Source: Chromera velia | Taxonomy: Eukaryota > Sar > Chromeraceae | Assembly: GCA_018398765.1 (NCBI GenBank) | Contig: JAHBMJ010000418.1 | Coordinates: 9,957-48,645 of the forward strand | Reading direction: 5' to 3' | DNA length: 38,689 nucleotides | Shown: positions 29,711-38,689 of the stretch, one piece after another | Position numbering within the stretch: the stretch's first letter is position 1 | How the letters are laid out: every line of letters starts with the position of its first letter | Notes under the pieces: model-generated | Seen by the model: only the letters and a program-made list of their open reading frames with translations | Databases searched by the model: none | What the model was told of the DNA's origin: nothing | Program-made: the position numbers and the translations under genes

Positions 29711-30034
29711 TCTTCACCATCACTGATGAGCAGAGGCAGCAACGCAGTGCAAAGTAAATGGTCACAAATCAAAACTAACACTGTCAACACATCTCATAGA
29801 AATTCCTTACGAACTCTTCTTTCAGGTCGCAGGATCGAGCGCCCGTTGGCAGGGTCTGTCTACCTGCAGTCGTCGCTTTCAGTCTGCCTTCGCTTCAGGC
29901 TCATTTGTTGTCCCTTCTCTCCCCGCTTTTGCTTGTACGAGAGCCTAATCGGTGTGCACGTTTTGAGAAACAGCTCTCAGCATGCCTACACGTCTGCGTG
30001 TCAGTGGGAATACTCTGTCAGCCAAGTACCTGCA

Positions 30035-30238
30035 TGGTTCTCCGGTTTTCCTGGGGGGCCTTCTTCAATCCAAAGAGGAACCAGGGTCCTGAATGACGAG
30101 GTTCTCAGCCACTTGCTCAACGGAGATTTTGAGCTTTCGGTGAACGACTCGGCCGCCACCCACGTCATGCTGAACACGGAGACGGTCAAGAGACAAGCAT
30201 TCATTCCGGGGATCCCCACACTTGTTTTTGCCCGGTGA
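30035..30238 (+). other. coding fragment, unknown
   Basis: An open frame reads VLNDEVLSHLLNGDFELSVN, then DSAATHVMLNTETVKRQAFI, and PGIPTLVFAR to TGA 30236-30238. Compact and protein-like, with no motif I recognise. Confidence 0.35.
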
Positions 30239-30339
30239 TGGTGCCATGACATGTCTGTGCCTGTCGTTCTGAGCCTGACAATTCAAGGTGTGTTGCCTCA
30301 GTTCTTCTTCAGTCTGCTGCGCTTCATCAATCTTGGATC

Positions 30340-30569
30340 ATGAACAACATCCGGGAAGCTGTTGCATCTGTTGCTGCTGTTCGGATGCAACCAAAGGCCT
30401 TGCGAGGCAGTCCAAACTGCAGGAAGGGAACGGCAAGTACTCAGAGATTCGCCTGCTCGTGAGGGGAGGGGACTTGACAAATGAGGGCTCGAAGAAATGG
30501 CCCGCTATCAATTCATATAAGGCGGCTGGCTCGCAGAAGGGCATGTTGTTCAAGAAAATCAGGTGCTGA
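30340..30569 (+). pseudogene. coding fragment with one frameshift, unknown
   Basis: Frame one from ATG 30340 reads NNIREAVASVAAVRMQPKAL. Near 30410 it moves back one base to GNGKYSEIRLLVRGGDLTNE and SYKAAGSQKGMLFKKI, stopping at 30569. The second part is basic. Unknown family. 30570-31250 has no clear gene, only A-tracts flanked by CGCG (about 30770-30815). Confidence 0.35.
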
Positions 30570-31249
30570 TGGAGAGGCAGGTAAGCGCATACCCATGCAA
30601 ACAACTACACACATGCATGCATGTGCCCACGTGCGTGCGCCCACAGAAATAGAGAGAAAGATGGAGACCCCACAAAGAAAACGTTCTCTTTCTCGTATAA
30701 ATGGAATTCCCGTCCTTTCAGACCTACACTATCAGCGCGAATTCCCCTCTACGCGTGCGAACGGCCCGTGCACGCGAAAAAAACGCGATTTCCGCAAAAA
30801 ACGCGCGTGCGGGATCGCACAGCATGTACGCGTATGTCCCATGCCGCGAACAGACCCCGCACGACTGATGCGTCACGCATGCATTCTCGCGCCGCGTCTC
30901 GCCCGCACAAAAAACTCAAAATTTCCCCAAAACTCAAAGCTCTCTGAATTGTGTGGTGAATATCCCAAGCATCTTCTTTCAAAGGCCAGTGTCGTAAGAT
31001 CGTGCATCCGCAACTCGTTCCTCTGTTTCAACGTCTTTCCAGGGATTTTGTAACAAGAAGATGAAAGCTTCGCAGGCGCGAAGCCGGTCCCTCAATCCAG
31101 CGTCTGGCCGGGACAGGGACCAAACGACACGACCCCCCCGTAGGAAGGAGGACAAGACAAAGAAGGGTCGGGGAAATCCTCGGCTATACATATCACCCAT
31201 CGACATCCTGCGCATGTCGAGACTCGCCGATCGTCAGTTGCCAGTGAGA

Positions 31250-31492
31250 TAGAGACACACAGAGAGACGCAAAGAAGAATAATCGTGCAGGAGATCGAGG
31301 AGAAAGTGATCAAGAGACGAAGAGAGAGAGAAAGAAAGAGGAGAAAGCGAGAGAAGAAGAGGGGGGGAGGAAGGGAGAGGAGAAACTGAGAGAGGAGAGA
31401 GGAGAAAGTGGCACGGGGAAAGAGGCAGAGAAAGCGAGAGAGAAAGGGGAAAGGGAAAGCGAGAGAAAGGAGAAACAAGAAAGTCAAAATTG
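31250..31492. repeat. long purine-rich tract (GA-rich)
   Basis: Nearly all A and G on the plus strand for about 240 bases, with many GAGA and GAAAG runs. It has no unit length. The Phe/Leu/Ser frames read from the minus strand are composition artefacts. Confidence 0.85.
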
Positions 31493-31776
31493 CAAGCCCT
31501 GCATGCATGCATGTGCATGCAGCAATTCCGAATCGGGACATGACGAGACGACCGTTGGGTCTGAGTGCGCGGTGGACAAAACTTTTATCATATGCTGGAA
31601 TGGGATGATTGCCTGATTGATAAGTCTTTCTCGTCGTCTTTCCTTCTGTCTTTCCTTCTGTCTGTAGTTCTCAAGAGGTGATTTCGTGTGAATTTGCGAG
31701 TTCCATTTCTTTTTTGCCTAAAGGATGTGTTCTTGAACGATTGACTGACTGAATATTTTGAGACGATAAAATCTGA

Positions 31777-32303
31777 TTGGGTGTGCGTATGAGACAGAAG
31801 TTTAACTCATTGTTTGGTGAAAAGACACAACAAATTTTGGATCCGGCGAACACAGTGTACGCAAAGAATCTCGACAAGGTTGCACTGCTTCACGACCATG
31901 CCCAGGAAAAGTACATCGACAGCCTTCGCGAGGAGAATGCGATCAAACTGCGCCTAACCACATACACAGAGGTCCAGATGGTGTAAAGATCAAAGGAGAC
32001 CACAAGAAGGTCCTCAAGGAGGAGTGCTTCGGGAAAAAACATCTGAAGGTCACCATGAAGGAGAACGCCTGAATGAATGCCATTGCATAGAGATCTGGTT
32101 TGATGCGTACGCTGTCATGTGGGGGGCTGCGAAGGGTGCAACCCCAATTAGATCCATCCAGAAAAGCTTCCCTCGCCTTCAGCCCAGCAGGGGTGCCCTC
32201 TTCGGTGACCCGATGGGGTGTCTGCAGCGGTGCAAGTATTCTTTGTTCCTGCCCTCGTCCATGTGGTCTCAGAACCACTTTCTCTCCGAGGGAAGAAACT
32301 GAC
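31777..32303 (+). pseudogene. coding segment with frameshifts, unknown
   Basis: Frame one reads QKFNSLFGEKTQQILDPANT, then VALLHDHAQEKYIDSLREEN, and stops at TAA 31984-31986. One base back (from 31980, at ATGGTG) it continues as GVKIKGDHKKVLKEECFGKK to TGA about 32070. A third frame, CIEIWFDAYAVMWGAAKGAT, follows to 32303. The first join needs a single extra G. Helical, charged, unknown family. 32304-32555 shows nothing clear. Confidence 0.4.
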
Positions 32304-32555
32304 ACACACTACACATGGTGGAGGGTCTCGGTCCTTCTTTGAGTTCGAGGGGGATCCGACAGCAAGTGGTGAAGGGAGCCAGGGGTTCTTTGGCGGGGGT
32401 GCACACGTGTGTTTTGGGGGGCATACAACGTTGCCCCTTCTAGCGTACAGACACTATATGCACTGCGGGCGTGTCCTCGTGTAGGCATTGCGTAATCACC
32501 CAAACGCAAGTCAACCTGAGAGCAAGAACGCAAAGCACACACCAAGTATTGTCGA

Positions 32556-32892
32556 GTGGAAGAGTACACGCCCCGCCTCTCTGGGGAGTCCATGAACAAG
32601 ACCATAGGGAGCATGCGCATGTGTGTGCTGGACTTGATCTGTCCCAAGTGCCCGTTCAAGGACCGGTTCAACATCCGGGTGAAAAACTACGGGAGAGGCA
32701 CTTTTTCTGGGCAGTCTGTGATCTGGTGTTCGGGGACGCAAGTGGACAGGAACGAAAAGCCTCCGAGCGACGAGTACTTCGACTCCGCGACCTGCATCGG
32801 CCTTCATCACGTTCCCTTCGGTAACAGGATCGTGTTGATCAAGACGCCACCTTCGACCAGTTGCGGGAGCGCTCTCGATCCTCACTATGTGC
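32556..32892 (+). other. coding fragment with Cys pairs, unknown
   Basis: An open frame reads MNKTIGSMRMCVLDLICPKC, then PFKDRFNIRVKNYGRGTFSG and FDSATCIGLHHVPFGNRIVL, then runs into a CT/GT microsatellite. The C-P-K-C pair and later Cys/His residues could be a zinc site. No family recognised. Confidence 0.4.
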
Positions 32893-32908
32893 GGCTGTCT
32901 TTCTTTCT

Positions 32909-32956
32909 CTCTGTCTCTCTCCCTTTCTCTCTCTCTCTCTCTCTCTCTATTTTTTG

Positions 32957-32993
<37 letters not shown>
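32909..32993. repeat. CT then GT microsatellites
   Basis: A (CT)n tract (about 32909-32948) is followed by a (GT)n tract (about 32957-32993) and a G-run. The pyrimidine tract before GT resembles an overgrown intron 3' end. Confidence 0.9.
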
Positions 32994-32994
<1 letters not shown>

Positions 32995-33197
32995 GGAGGG
33001 GGGGGGGCTGAGTGTGTATAGTAAATGTTGTCTTTCTGGAACGAAGTCATTCACTGGCATGTCTTTCCCCCAGGACCCATGGCTTCATCCCTGTAGTAGA
33101 GTTCGGATTTTCTCGGTCTTCACGAGATGGGCCACAACACTCGGTTTCAGCCTTCCAGAAAGCCTCAGTCTGACCGCTGATGGAGTGAGTCCTTGCA

Positions 33198-33690
33198 GGA
33201 GTACATGCATGGGCCCCCTCAATTCATTCTTCACCTAGACGGTCTCCGGGCCTACATGAACCAGATGCCAGACCGCATCGACAATCCGCAGAGCAACGGG
33301 GAACCTCCAAACTTTGCAGGCAGGTTATGTAATTAATACATCAGTCTGAAACTGGGATGTACTGTACCGTTCGAAACACTGGATGGACGACGGAAGAGAA
33401 GTGGCGTGGAGCCAGATCTCCGTCGCGGCCGGACAGACGGGGGAAGCCGGCCGTCGCGAGTCAGAGGCAAAGGAGCTCGTATTGCACGCGGCCTTCTCGG
33501 CTGCAGGAGTCTTTCTGACGATCACCACCCTTGTGGACATCGAAGTTGAGACTTCCGACATCGACGCAGATATGGTGCAGCAGCAGCAGCAAGCCTCTCC
33601 TCAAGTTCCGCCCGCTCAGAGTCCGCCTGCGGATGCCCGCCCTCAGTTCTCCCGGCGTCTCCTCGAAATGGCGTGCGTGCAGACCGGGGC
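33198..33690 (+). pseudogene. coding segment, acidic helical protein with Gln-rich linker
   Basis: After acceptor agtccttgcag (to 33191) an open frame reads PPQFILHLDGLRAYMNQMPD, then RIDNPQSNGEPPNF, and stops near 33332. It resumes in another frame from about 33340: DDGREVAWSQISVAAGQTGE, ELVLHAAFSAAGVFLTITTL, then a Gln-rich and Pro-rich linker to about 33690, followed by a donor-like region. An earlier piece at 33073-33187 ends at donor gtgagt. Unknown family. Confidence 0.4.
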
Positions 33691-34145
33691 ACTTCTGATT
33701 TCCATCTATCTGTGTCTTTTGTCTTACAGTTTCTTGGGTTCTTTCTATCCTTTCCTTCGAGCTCACCCCAGGGGGGTTCGATTTACAGGATGGCAAAGGG
33801 GAAGACCAGGCCCCATGCAGAATTTGTCTTGCCGGTCAATCAGTTGATGCGCGTGATCTTCTTCGCTTCTCTTCTCGTGCGCAAGTCTTCCTGTCTGATC
33901 CAGCCGACATACAGTGATCAAGTTCCAAGTGTCTTTTCAAGCCTTTGTATGTCTTCCTTCCAGCGGCCCCCCATCATGGCTCATCGTACTGTATTCTCTG
34001 GTGATGAAAGAAGAAACCAGAATACTCCGCAGTTCTCTCCCCACCTCAAGGGGAGACTCAGGGAGGATTTTTGAAGAGGGGGAAGCGGTTCTCGTAAAGA
34101 CCTTGCATACCACAGTACATCTCACCATTTGAAGACTTCAAACTC

Positions 34146-34421
34146 TGACGGGATCAGCATCTGCGCAGCAATCAGAATAAGTACGGGGCAACAAGACTCT
34201 ACAAACTGCCTGACTACACCACCCCTGAAGGGAAAGAGGGCAAACGACTCAGCGGTGAGAAGTATTTTGTCTTTGTACAAAACCACTTGCTTCCTGCAAT
34301 TGAAGACAGCATGCCCTGTGGCCGTCACGCGGAGAAACATGCCTTCCACGATTCATCACATGATGTACTCTTACGGCGATGCATTGGAGAACTTCTGCAA
34401 AGGGGCTTGGTATATCGATGA
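34146..34421 (+). other. coding fragment, unknown
   Basis: A frame without ATG, so easily overlooked, reads NQNKYGATRLYKLPDYTTPE, then GEKYFVFVQNHLLPAIEDSM and HDVLLRRCIGELLQRGLVY, ending at TGA 34419-34421. It looks like a helical domain (last part amphipathic). A rival frame (34129-34557) is also open but less protein-like. Unknown family. Confidence 0.35.
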
Positions 34422-34599
34422 AACATACATGAGCCTCCAAGGGCATTTCCCTACACTGGCTATATACTATTTAGAAAAGAAATTGCCAACTGGGCCCCCC
34501 TCCACGAAGGTGGCGCACAAGCCATACAAGCAGGCAGACCCCCACCGGAGGTGTTAAACCTTTTGGCGTGAGGGCGGTGCTTTGCACTGCGTAAGAACC

Positions 34600-35500
34600 C
34601 GGATGGCACCAAGATACGCCCTAACACAGTTGGAGGCGCAGTGCGAAGGATTATCATGCAGGGCTGTGCTCCTTAAGAAGGGGGAACAGATCGAAAAGCA
34701 CCTGGGGGTGAGGCAGTATGCAGTGCGAACCCCTTTCCAAATCAATGAAGCAAATCAATCAAAGCCTTCCCGATTAAGGTGGCCAGGGACCGGATCCTTT
34801 TGCGAGTGTGATGCCTGCTGCCGCAGCGACCGTGGAGAGGGCCAGAAGCACTGCACAGAGAGCAAGCCCCGTACTGAGTACCCAGGTGGCTCTCGCCTTT
34901 CCCGCTCAGCCGGAGTTGCACCCCCAGCACAGTCCCCTATAGACAAGGGGGGGGGGCCCATCCAGACAGACTCAGGGGGGCCAAAGCTCCCAAAGTGGTT
35001 CCGATGTTGAACGTCGTCTGTGATCAGTACGAGAAGAACTGGTGTAAGCTCTCGTCCGTCTCGCAGGCAAGCAATGTACAAGCACCGCGGTCTCTTCGTG
35101 CGCGGGTCAAACAAGAAAGTATACATGGCAGACATATGGGCAAAGATGGCACTCTCTACCAGTAAGACTGCGTCAGAAGACGGCACGGTGCCGGAGGGGG
35201 CTGGGGGGCACTCCCAATACGAGGTGGAGAATTACAAGAGGGTGGAGGAGGCAAAGCAGAGGTACTGGGGGGGGGACAACCTCCTGAAGTGCTGGGGTGT
35301 GGGAAAAACAGGAATCCTCCTCGACTTCTGTGCGGGAGGATCGCTTGAGGAGCGACAGATAGAGATGAAGGCGTGGAACGGGTCATGCAGTCAAAATTCT
35401 GGGTGTCTGTTCCGGCCCCCCCAAACCATCCAAGTGCATGGGGCAACCTCGCAACGGAGGTGATGAGGAACTTGGCAGGTTGGTTTAGAACTTCATGCAG
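34600..35500 (+). pseudogene. frameshifted coding region, unknown
   Basis: 34600-35010 is open: MAPRYALTQLEAQCEGLSCR, then a Ser/Pro/Gly-rich part. 35020-about 35370 is open: YKHRGLFVRGSNKKVYMADI, YEVENYKRVEEAKQRYWGGD. Near 35372 the reading moves back one base to ERVMQSKFWVSVPAPPNHPS, then WGNLATEVMRNLAGW. No family recognised. A 10-base G-run lies near 34950. Confidence 0.3.
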
Positions 35501-35594
35501 TTTGATGCGCTAGTTCCTGCAGTCCTCTGCGTCCATACATACCCCTCCCTGAAATCCCTCACTCCTCGCAGGGTGCCTTCCTGTCTCGAACGCG

Positions 35595-35800
35595 TTGTGG
35601 GCTGGCACTCGGGTTTCCGATATGTCCACGAAGGCCGCCGTCCTGAACACCTTAGGGCTGTTCCTGTGCCTGCCTGAACACAGATTTGCGTTTTTTAAAG
35701 ACGCAGACGTTCGGGAAGGGGAAGACCTGAACCATCCCGACGTGGCCAGGCAGATCGACAGACAGAGCCATATTATCGTTCTTTGTGGGGATGAGGCGAC
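35595..35800 (+). other. coding fragment, unknown
   Basis: An open frame reads STKAAVLNTLGLFLCLPEHR, FAFFKDADVREGEDLNHPDV, then ARQIDRQSHIIVLCGDEA. It then runs into the GACCGG-type repeat cluster. Protein-like; no motif recognised. Confidence 0.35.
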
Positions 35801-35998
35801 CGGATCTCTGCGGCGCCGACCGGCAGGATCTCGCGCGAAGGAAATCTGGCTGACCGGAAGTGTCGCTGACCAGAACTCTTGCGCGTGACCGCGAAAAGTT
35901 CCGGTCGGGGGATCCGGTCGGCGAATTTAGCGACCGGATCCCGCCGACCAGAAAGATCTGGTCGACCAGAACTATTCTCGGTGAAGGTCGACCAGAAT
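35796..35998. repeat. cluster of GACCRGA motifs in both orientations
   Basis: GACCGG or GACCAG recurs about eight to nine times forward and CCGGTC or CTGGTC about three to four times reverse within 200 bases. The cluster includes a hairpin GATCCGGTCGGCG...GCGACCGGATC (35910-35941) and the perfect palindrome CTGGTCGACCAG (near 35958). Spacing is irregular, so this is not a simple tandem repeat. Confidence 0.7.
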
Positions 35999-36171
35999 GC
36001 TTTGCAGTCAATCAAAATTGTGGATCAGCTGAAACTCAATGGACATTCGCAATTCTTCCCTAATCCCTCCTTTGTCAGTTTGAAAAACCCCGCAAAGTTT
36101 GTTGCACCTTGATGTCTCTGTTTGAACCCTGTCAAATTGTGATTCACACGCAAAAGTATTAGGTCGTCTGT

Positions 36172-37099
36172 TTGAACGTCCCTTATTTTTTCCGGCGAGA
36201 TGGCCTCTTCCTCTTCTTCTTCCTCTCCCTCGTCCTCATTTGCAGCGGCGAGTGTGGAAAAGGGGTCACACAGAAGAGCCAGAGATTTGCCAACGACCGG
36301 AGATGGCATCCGCCGAAGGACGGCGACTGGTTGGGAATCCTCAGGGAGAGAAAGGGTGGAGGGATTTTTTGGACAGCCGACAGAGAGAGAGTGTCTCTTC
36401 CGATGGAGTCTTTTGTTTTCCAGCAAGAAGACAGGGGGGGGGACCCAAAATTTTTTCCGTCGTCGCACTTCCAGATATGGACAGCAAAGAGGGGTCCGGA
36501 CTCGAAGAGCAAGCCGATGCATCACGACAGTCATTTGCCTCCTGGAGACAGAGCCCTGCCCTGTGAGATGGAGTTTCGCAAGGCAGCAGTGATGGCGTGG
36601 ATTGGCTACATTTCGTACAACTGCGTGCGTTTGCTGATCCTGGCAGGGTTGCAGCAGGAGGAAATCACTGCCTTGACATTTTACCATGACCAAGTGGTTG
36701 AGATTCAGGACAGATTGAGAGAGCCTTATCCTCTGGTCACAATCACGACAGTTGATAGCTTTCAGGGGAGAGAAAATCTGTCTGTGATTGTGTCCTGTGT
36801 GTGGTCGTCCGAGTTCAACACAGATTTCTCTCTCAGTACAGAGAAATGGTCAAAAGCAGGCATCGAGGGATGAGTTGGGGATTGTTGGGGGACACAGCGG
36901 ACCCACGAAAGGTGAACATCTCGGTCAGTCGTCTAGCACCCATATGCTCACAGTGATCGGGAATCAGAAGACTCTCTGTGCGAGCTCTGACTTCCAGGCA
37001 CTTGTGCAGCGCATTGCAAGCGAACCAGACTACCCACCGACACACCGTGAAGGGCGAACTCAAACCTACGACTATCTCAACTTCGATTGGCCTGAATAA
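36172..37099 (+). pseudogene. C-terminal half of a UPF1/DNA2-type SF1 helicase, frameshifted
   Basis: Frame one (36172-36873) ends with helicase domain 2: EEITALTFYHDQVVEIQDRL (motif IV region, about 36658-36717) and VTITTVDSFQGREN (motif V, about 36736-36777). Near 36865 the reading moves back one base to GLLGDTADPRKVNISVSRL (motif VI, whose usual form is RRxNVAxTRA). Near 36925 it moves back one more base to MLTVIGNQKTL (the post-VI strand), ending TAA 37097-37099. These enzymes unwind RNA or DNA 5' to 3' using ATP. Walker A and B are not in this frame and would lie upstream or are lost. Two one-base losses within about 80 bases mean no intact product as sequenced. Start uncertain; an acceptor tttgcag lies at 36245. 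Confidence 0.7.
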
Positions 37100-37287
37100 G
37101 GAGGCCGACAAAGACGCGGCAAAAGACCAGTGATCGCAGAAAGGGGGCGGAGAGCCTGAGAACCCTTCAAAGGACATGGACAGGAAAGGAGAGGGCGAAA
37201 AGGAGGAAAAAAGAGACATGCGGGACACATCGTTTATCCGAGTTTTTTTCTTCTCTCTCGACCAAACATAAGAAAGAATTTAAAGAA

Positions 37288-37663
37288 AGGCGCGCGTCAA
37301 TGATAGTCAAGGGTCAAAAGAGAGAAGTTAAAAATCTCTGAAAAACGAAGTGCCTGCGATTGTTCTCTAGTAGGAGCGATTGTTCTGCAGTGTGGGAAAC
37401 ATGCATGATCATTGTAACAGAACAAAGTGACAGAAGACAGAAACGCGGGGTGTTGCGGGGTCGTTTTATTGGTCGTATCATTGAAAAAAAAAAAACGATC
37501 GCCTTTGCGATCGTTTTGAAAGTGTGTCCGTCGTGATGTCCATCATGCAGGAAATTCCTCGTTGGTGTCGGGTTGGGGGGTGATCTGACACTGTATGCGA
37601 GTGCTGTGCTGCTTCTACATCACTTGTTCTTTCTTTTTCTCGGCCGGGAGATTCTCAATCATC
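37288..37663 (-). repeat. left arm of a large inverted repeat
   Basis: The reverse complement matches 38313-38689 with only a few differences (one T-run length change and three or four substitutions seen). It contains a hairpin AACGATCGC...GCGATCGTT (37492-37517) with a 12-base A-run beside it, which is a T-run on the minus strand. No tRNA-like A box is seen beyond its inner edge. Sequence identity stops at 37663. Confidence 0.9.
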
Positions 37664-37874
37664 GACCTTTCATAGCTTGCTGTCGCCCGTGTGTCCGTCG
37701 CAATGAGGTTGATCGTCAGACTGAGGTCATGCACTAAATACGACAAACAACAACACTTTTGATAAAAGAAGAATTTGGAATCAGCCAAAGTTCACTTTAT
37801 TTCAATTTTCTTCTAGCATTTTACTAAGCATCTTCCCGCAATTTCCTAAGTTTTCTATAGTTAAGAAAAGGACC

Positions 37875-37974
37875 GACGCATGCTATGTGCTAGTACCTGG
37901 GCGTGGAACCCCAAACCCAAAAGGGAGACGCATGCTATGTGCTAGTCTAGACATAAGGCTAGTCTAGACATAAG
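37875..37974. repeat. two small direct repeats
   Basis: GACGCATGCTATGTGCTAGT occurs at 37875-37894 and 37927-37946. A 17-base unit GCTAGTCTAGACATAAG is repeated in tandem at 37941-37957 and 37958-37974. The rest of the spacer (37975-38230) is A-rich with repeated GAAAA/TATGAAA words and no gene. Confidence 0.8.
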
Positions 37975-38257
37975 AAAATATATAGAACTAAAAGAAAGTG
38001 ATTGATAAGAGAAAAAATTAATTCCAAAATGATAGAAAAAGTATAAGAAAGTATTGTCAAAAGTATTAGAAAATGAAATAAAAGAAGTATGAAAAAGTAT
38101 CGAAAAATGATAGAAAATAATAGAAAAGCTGCAAAGAAGTTAATGTTTTATTTAGAGAAAGGGACGAAGACCAAACGATTGAAAATAAAGGTAAAAAGAA
38201 GTAAAAAGATAAGAAAAGACAAGAACCAGGCAAACACGATACTTTAGATAGGACCCA

Positions 38258-38333
38258 GCCTCCGTGGCCTAGTGGTTAGGACGAGAGGCTCGGACCGGGA
38301 GGTCCCGAGATTGATGATTGAGAATCTCCCGGC
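38258..38333 (+). repeat. tRNA-like head of a probable SINE
   Basis: TGGCCTAGTGG (38265-38275) is a perfect A box, followed by TTAGGAC as in tRNA D-arms. A stem CCGGGAG...CTCCCGG (about 38296-38332) takes the place of the T-arm, but the B box is poor (GGTCCCGAGATT). It stands directly before the right arm of the inverted repeat in the sense expected for a Pol III promoter. It is not a functional tRNA. Confidence 0.55.
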
Positions 38334-38689
38334 CGAGAAAAAGAAAGAACAAGTGATGTAGAAGCAGCACAGCACTCGCATACAGTGTCAGATCACCCCC
38401 CAACCCGACACCAACGAGGAATTTCCTGCATGATGGACATCACGACGGACACACTTTCAAAACGATCGCAAAGGCGATCGTTTTTTTTTTTTTCAATGAT
38501 ACGACCAATAAGACGACCCCGCAACACCCCGCGTTTCTGTCTTCTGTCACTTTGTTCTGTCACAACGATCATGCATGTTTCCCACACTGCAGAACAATCG
38601 CTCCTACTAGAGAACAATCGCAGGCACTTCGTTTTTCAGAGATTTTTAACTTCTCTCTTTTGACCCTTGACTATCATTGACGCGCGCCT
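38313..38689 (+). repeat. right arm of the large inverted repeat, reaches the window end
   Basis: Inverted partner of 37288-37663; it may extend past the window. It follows the tRNA-like head and carries the hairpin and T-run at 38459-38493. The frames read across it on both strands mirror each other and are not genes. Confidence 0.9.
38459..38493 (+). terminator. hairpin plus T-run, possible Pol III terminator
   Basis: An 11-bp stem, AAAACGATCGC / GCGATCGTTTT with loop AAAG (38459-38484), merges into a 13-base T-run (38481-38493). Pol III stops at T-runs, and an A box lies about 195 bases upstream, so a transcript of about 230 bases is plausible. The left arm has the same arrangement on the minus strand. 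Confidence 0.45.

Noticed and set aside
31092-31541. Minus-strand membrane-like ORF (Phe/Leu/Ser)
   Set aside because: It is read through the GA-rich tract. The hydrophobic look comes from CT-rich codons.
14840-37099. Programmed ribosomal frameshifting as the cause of the many one-base shifts
   Set aside because: The joints share no slippery heptamer or downstream structure, and there are too many. Sequence error or decay is simpler.
38258-38333. Functional tRNA gene
   Set aside because: The A box is good, but the B box and anticodon arm do not form a cloverleaf.

Overview
The window looks like nuclear DNA of a eukaryotic microbe. It has GT-AG introns with short pyrimidine tracts, no bacterial-style operons or ribosome binding sites, many microsatellites, tRNA-derived repeats and retroelement remains. 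Copies of the octamer TGCATGCA or CATGCATG recur; that motif is bound by apicomplexan AP2 factors. With a Ty3-type retrotransposon and a GIY-YIG Penelope-like fragment, this suggests an alveolate (chromerid or coccidian relative) or a similar alga. This is inference; nothing here fixes the species.

Layout. 1-2050: gene-poor, with one weak three-exon candidate and an AT-rich stretch. 2085-3404: an unrecognised plus-strand gene broken by two in-frame stops. 3497-5549: the N-terminal half of a Penelope-like element with its GIY-YIG domain placed before the missing reverse transcriptase. 5550-6430: AT-rich spacer with a tRNA-derived head on the minus strand. 6430-13570: minus-strand Ty3-type remains: the end of RT, RNase H, integrase, an extra ORF after pol, then purine-rich ORFs. 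Inside pol a 998-bp segment occurs twice on either side of a single N, almost certainly an assembly fault. 13526-14016: a 42-bp minisatellite with one inverted copy on the broken end of pol.

14.6-37.1 kb: about 22 kb of plus-strand, exon-like coding fragments with short introns, frameshifts and some in-frame stops. It contains two copies, 12.9 kb apart, of a 41-codon signal-peptide exon whose splice donor overlaps its stop codon; a three-exon model ending in a Gln/Ser-rich protein; a Tc1/mariner-like piece; and, at the far end, the C-terminal half of a UPF1/DNA2-type SF1 helicase. Most of these fragments match no family I recognise. Many of the frameshifts are of one sense (one base missing), often in short G or A runs. 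The region is therefore either decaying large genes or a gene tract damaged by sequencing undercalls.

37.3-38.7 kb: a large, nearly perfect inverted repeat. Each arm carries a hairpin followed by a T-run, and the right copy is preceded by a tRNA-like A box, so it may be a Pol III-transcribed short interspersed element present in two opposing copies.
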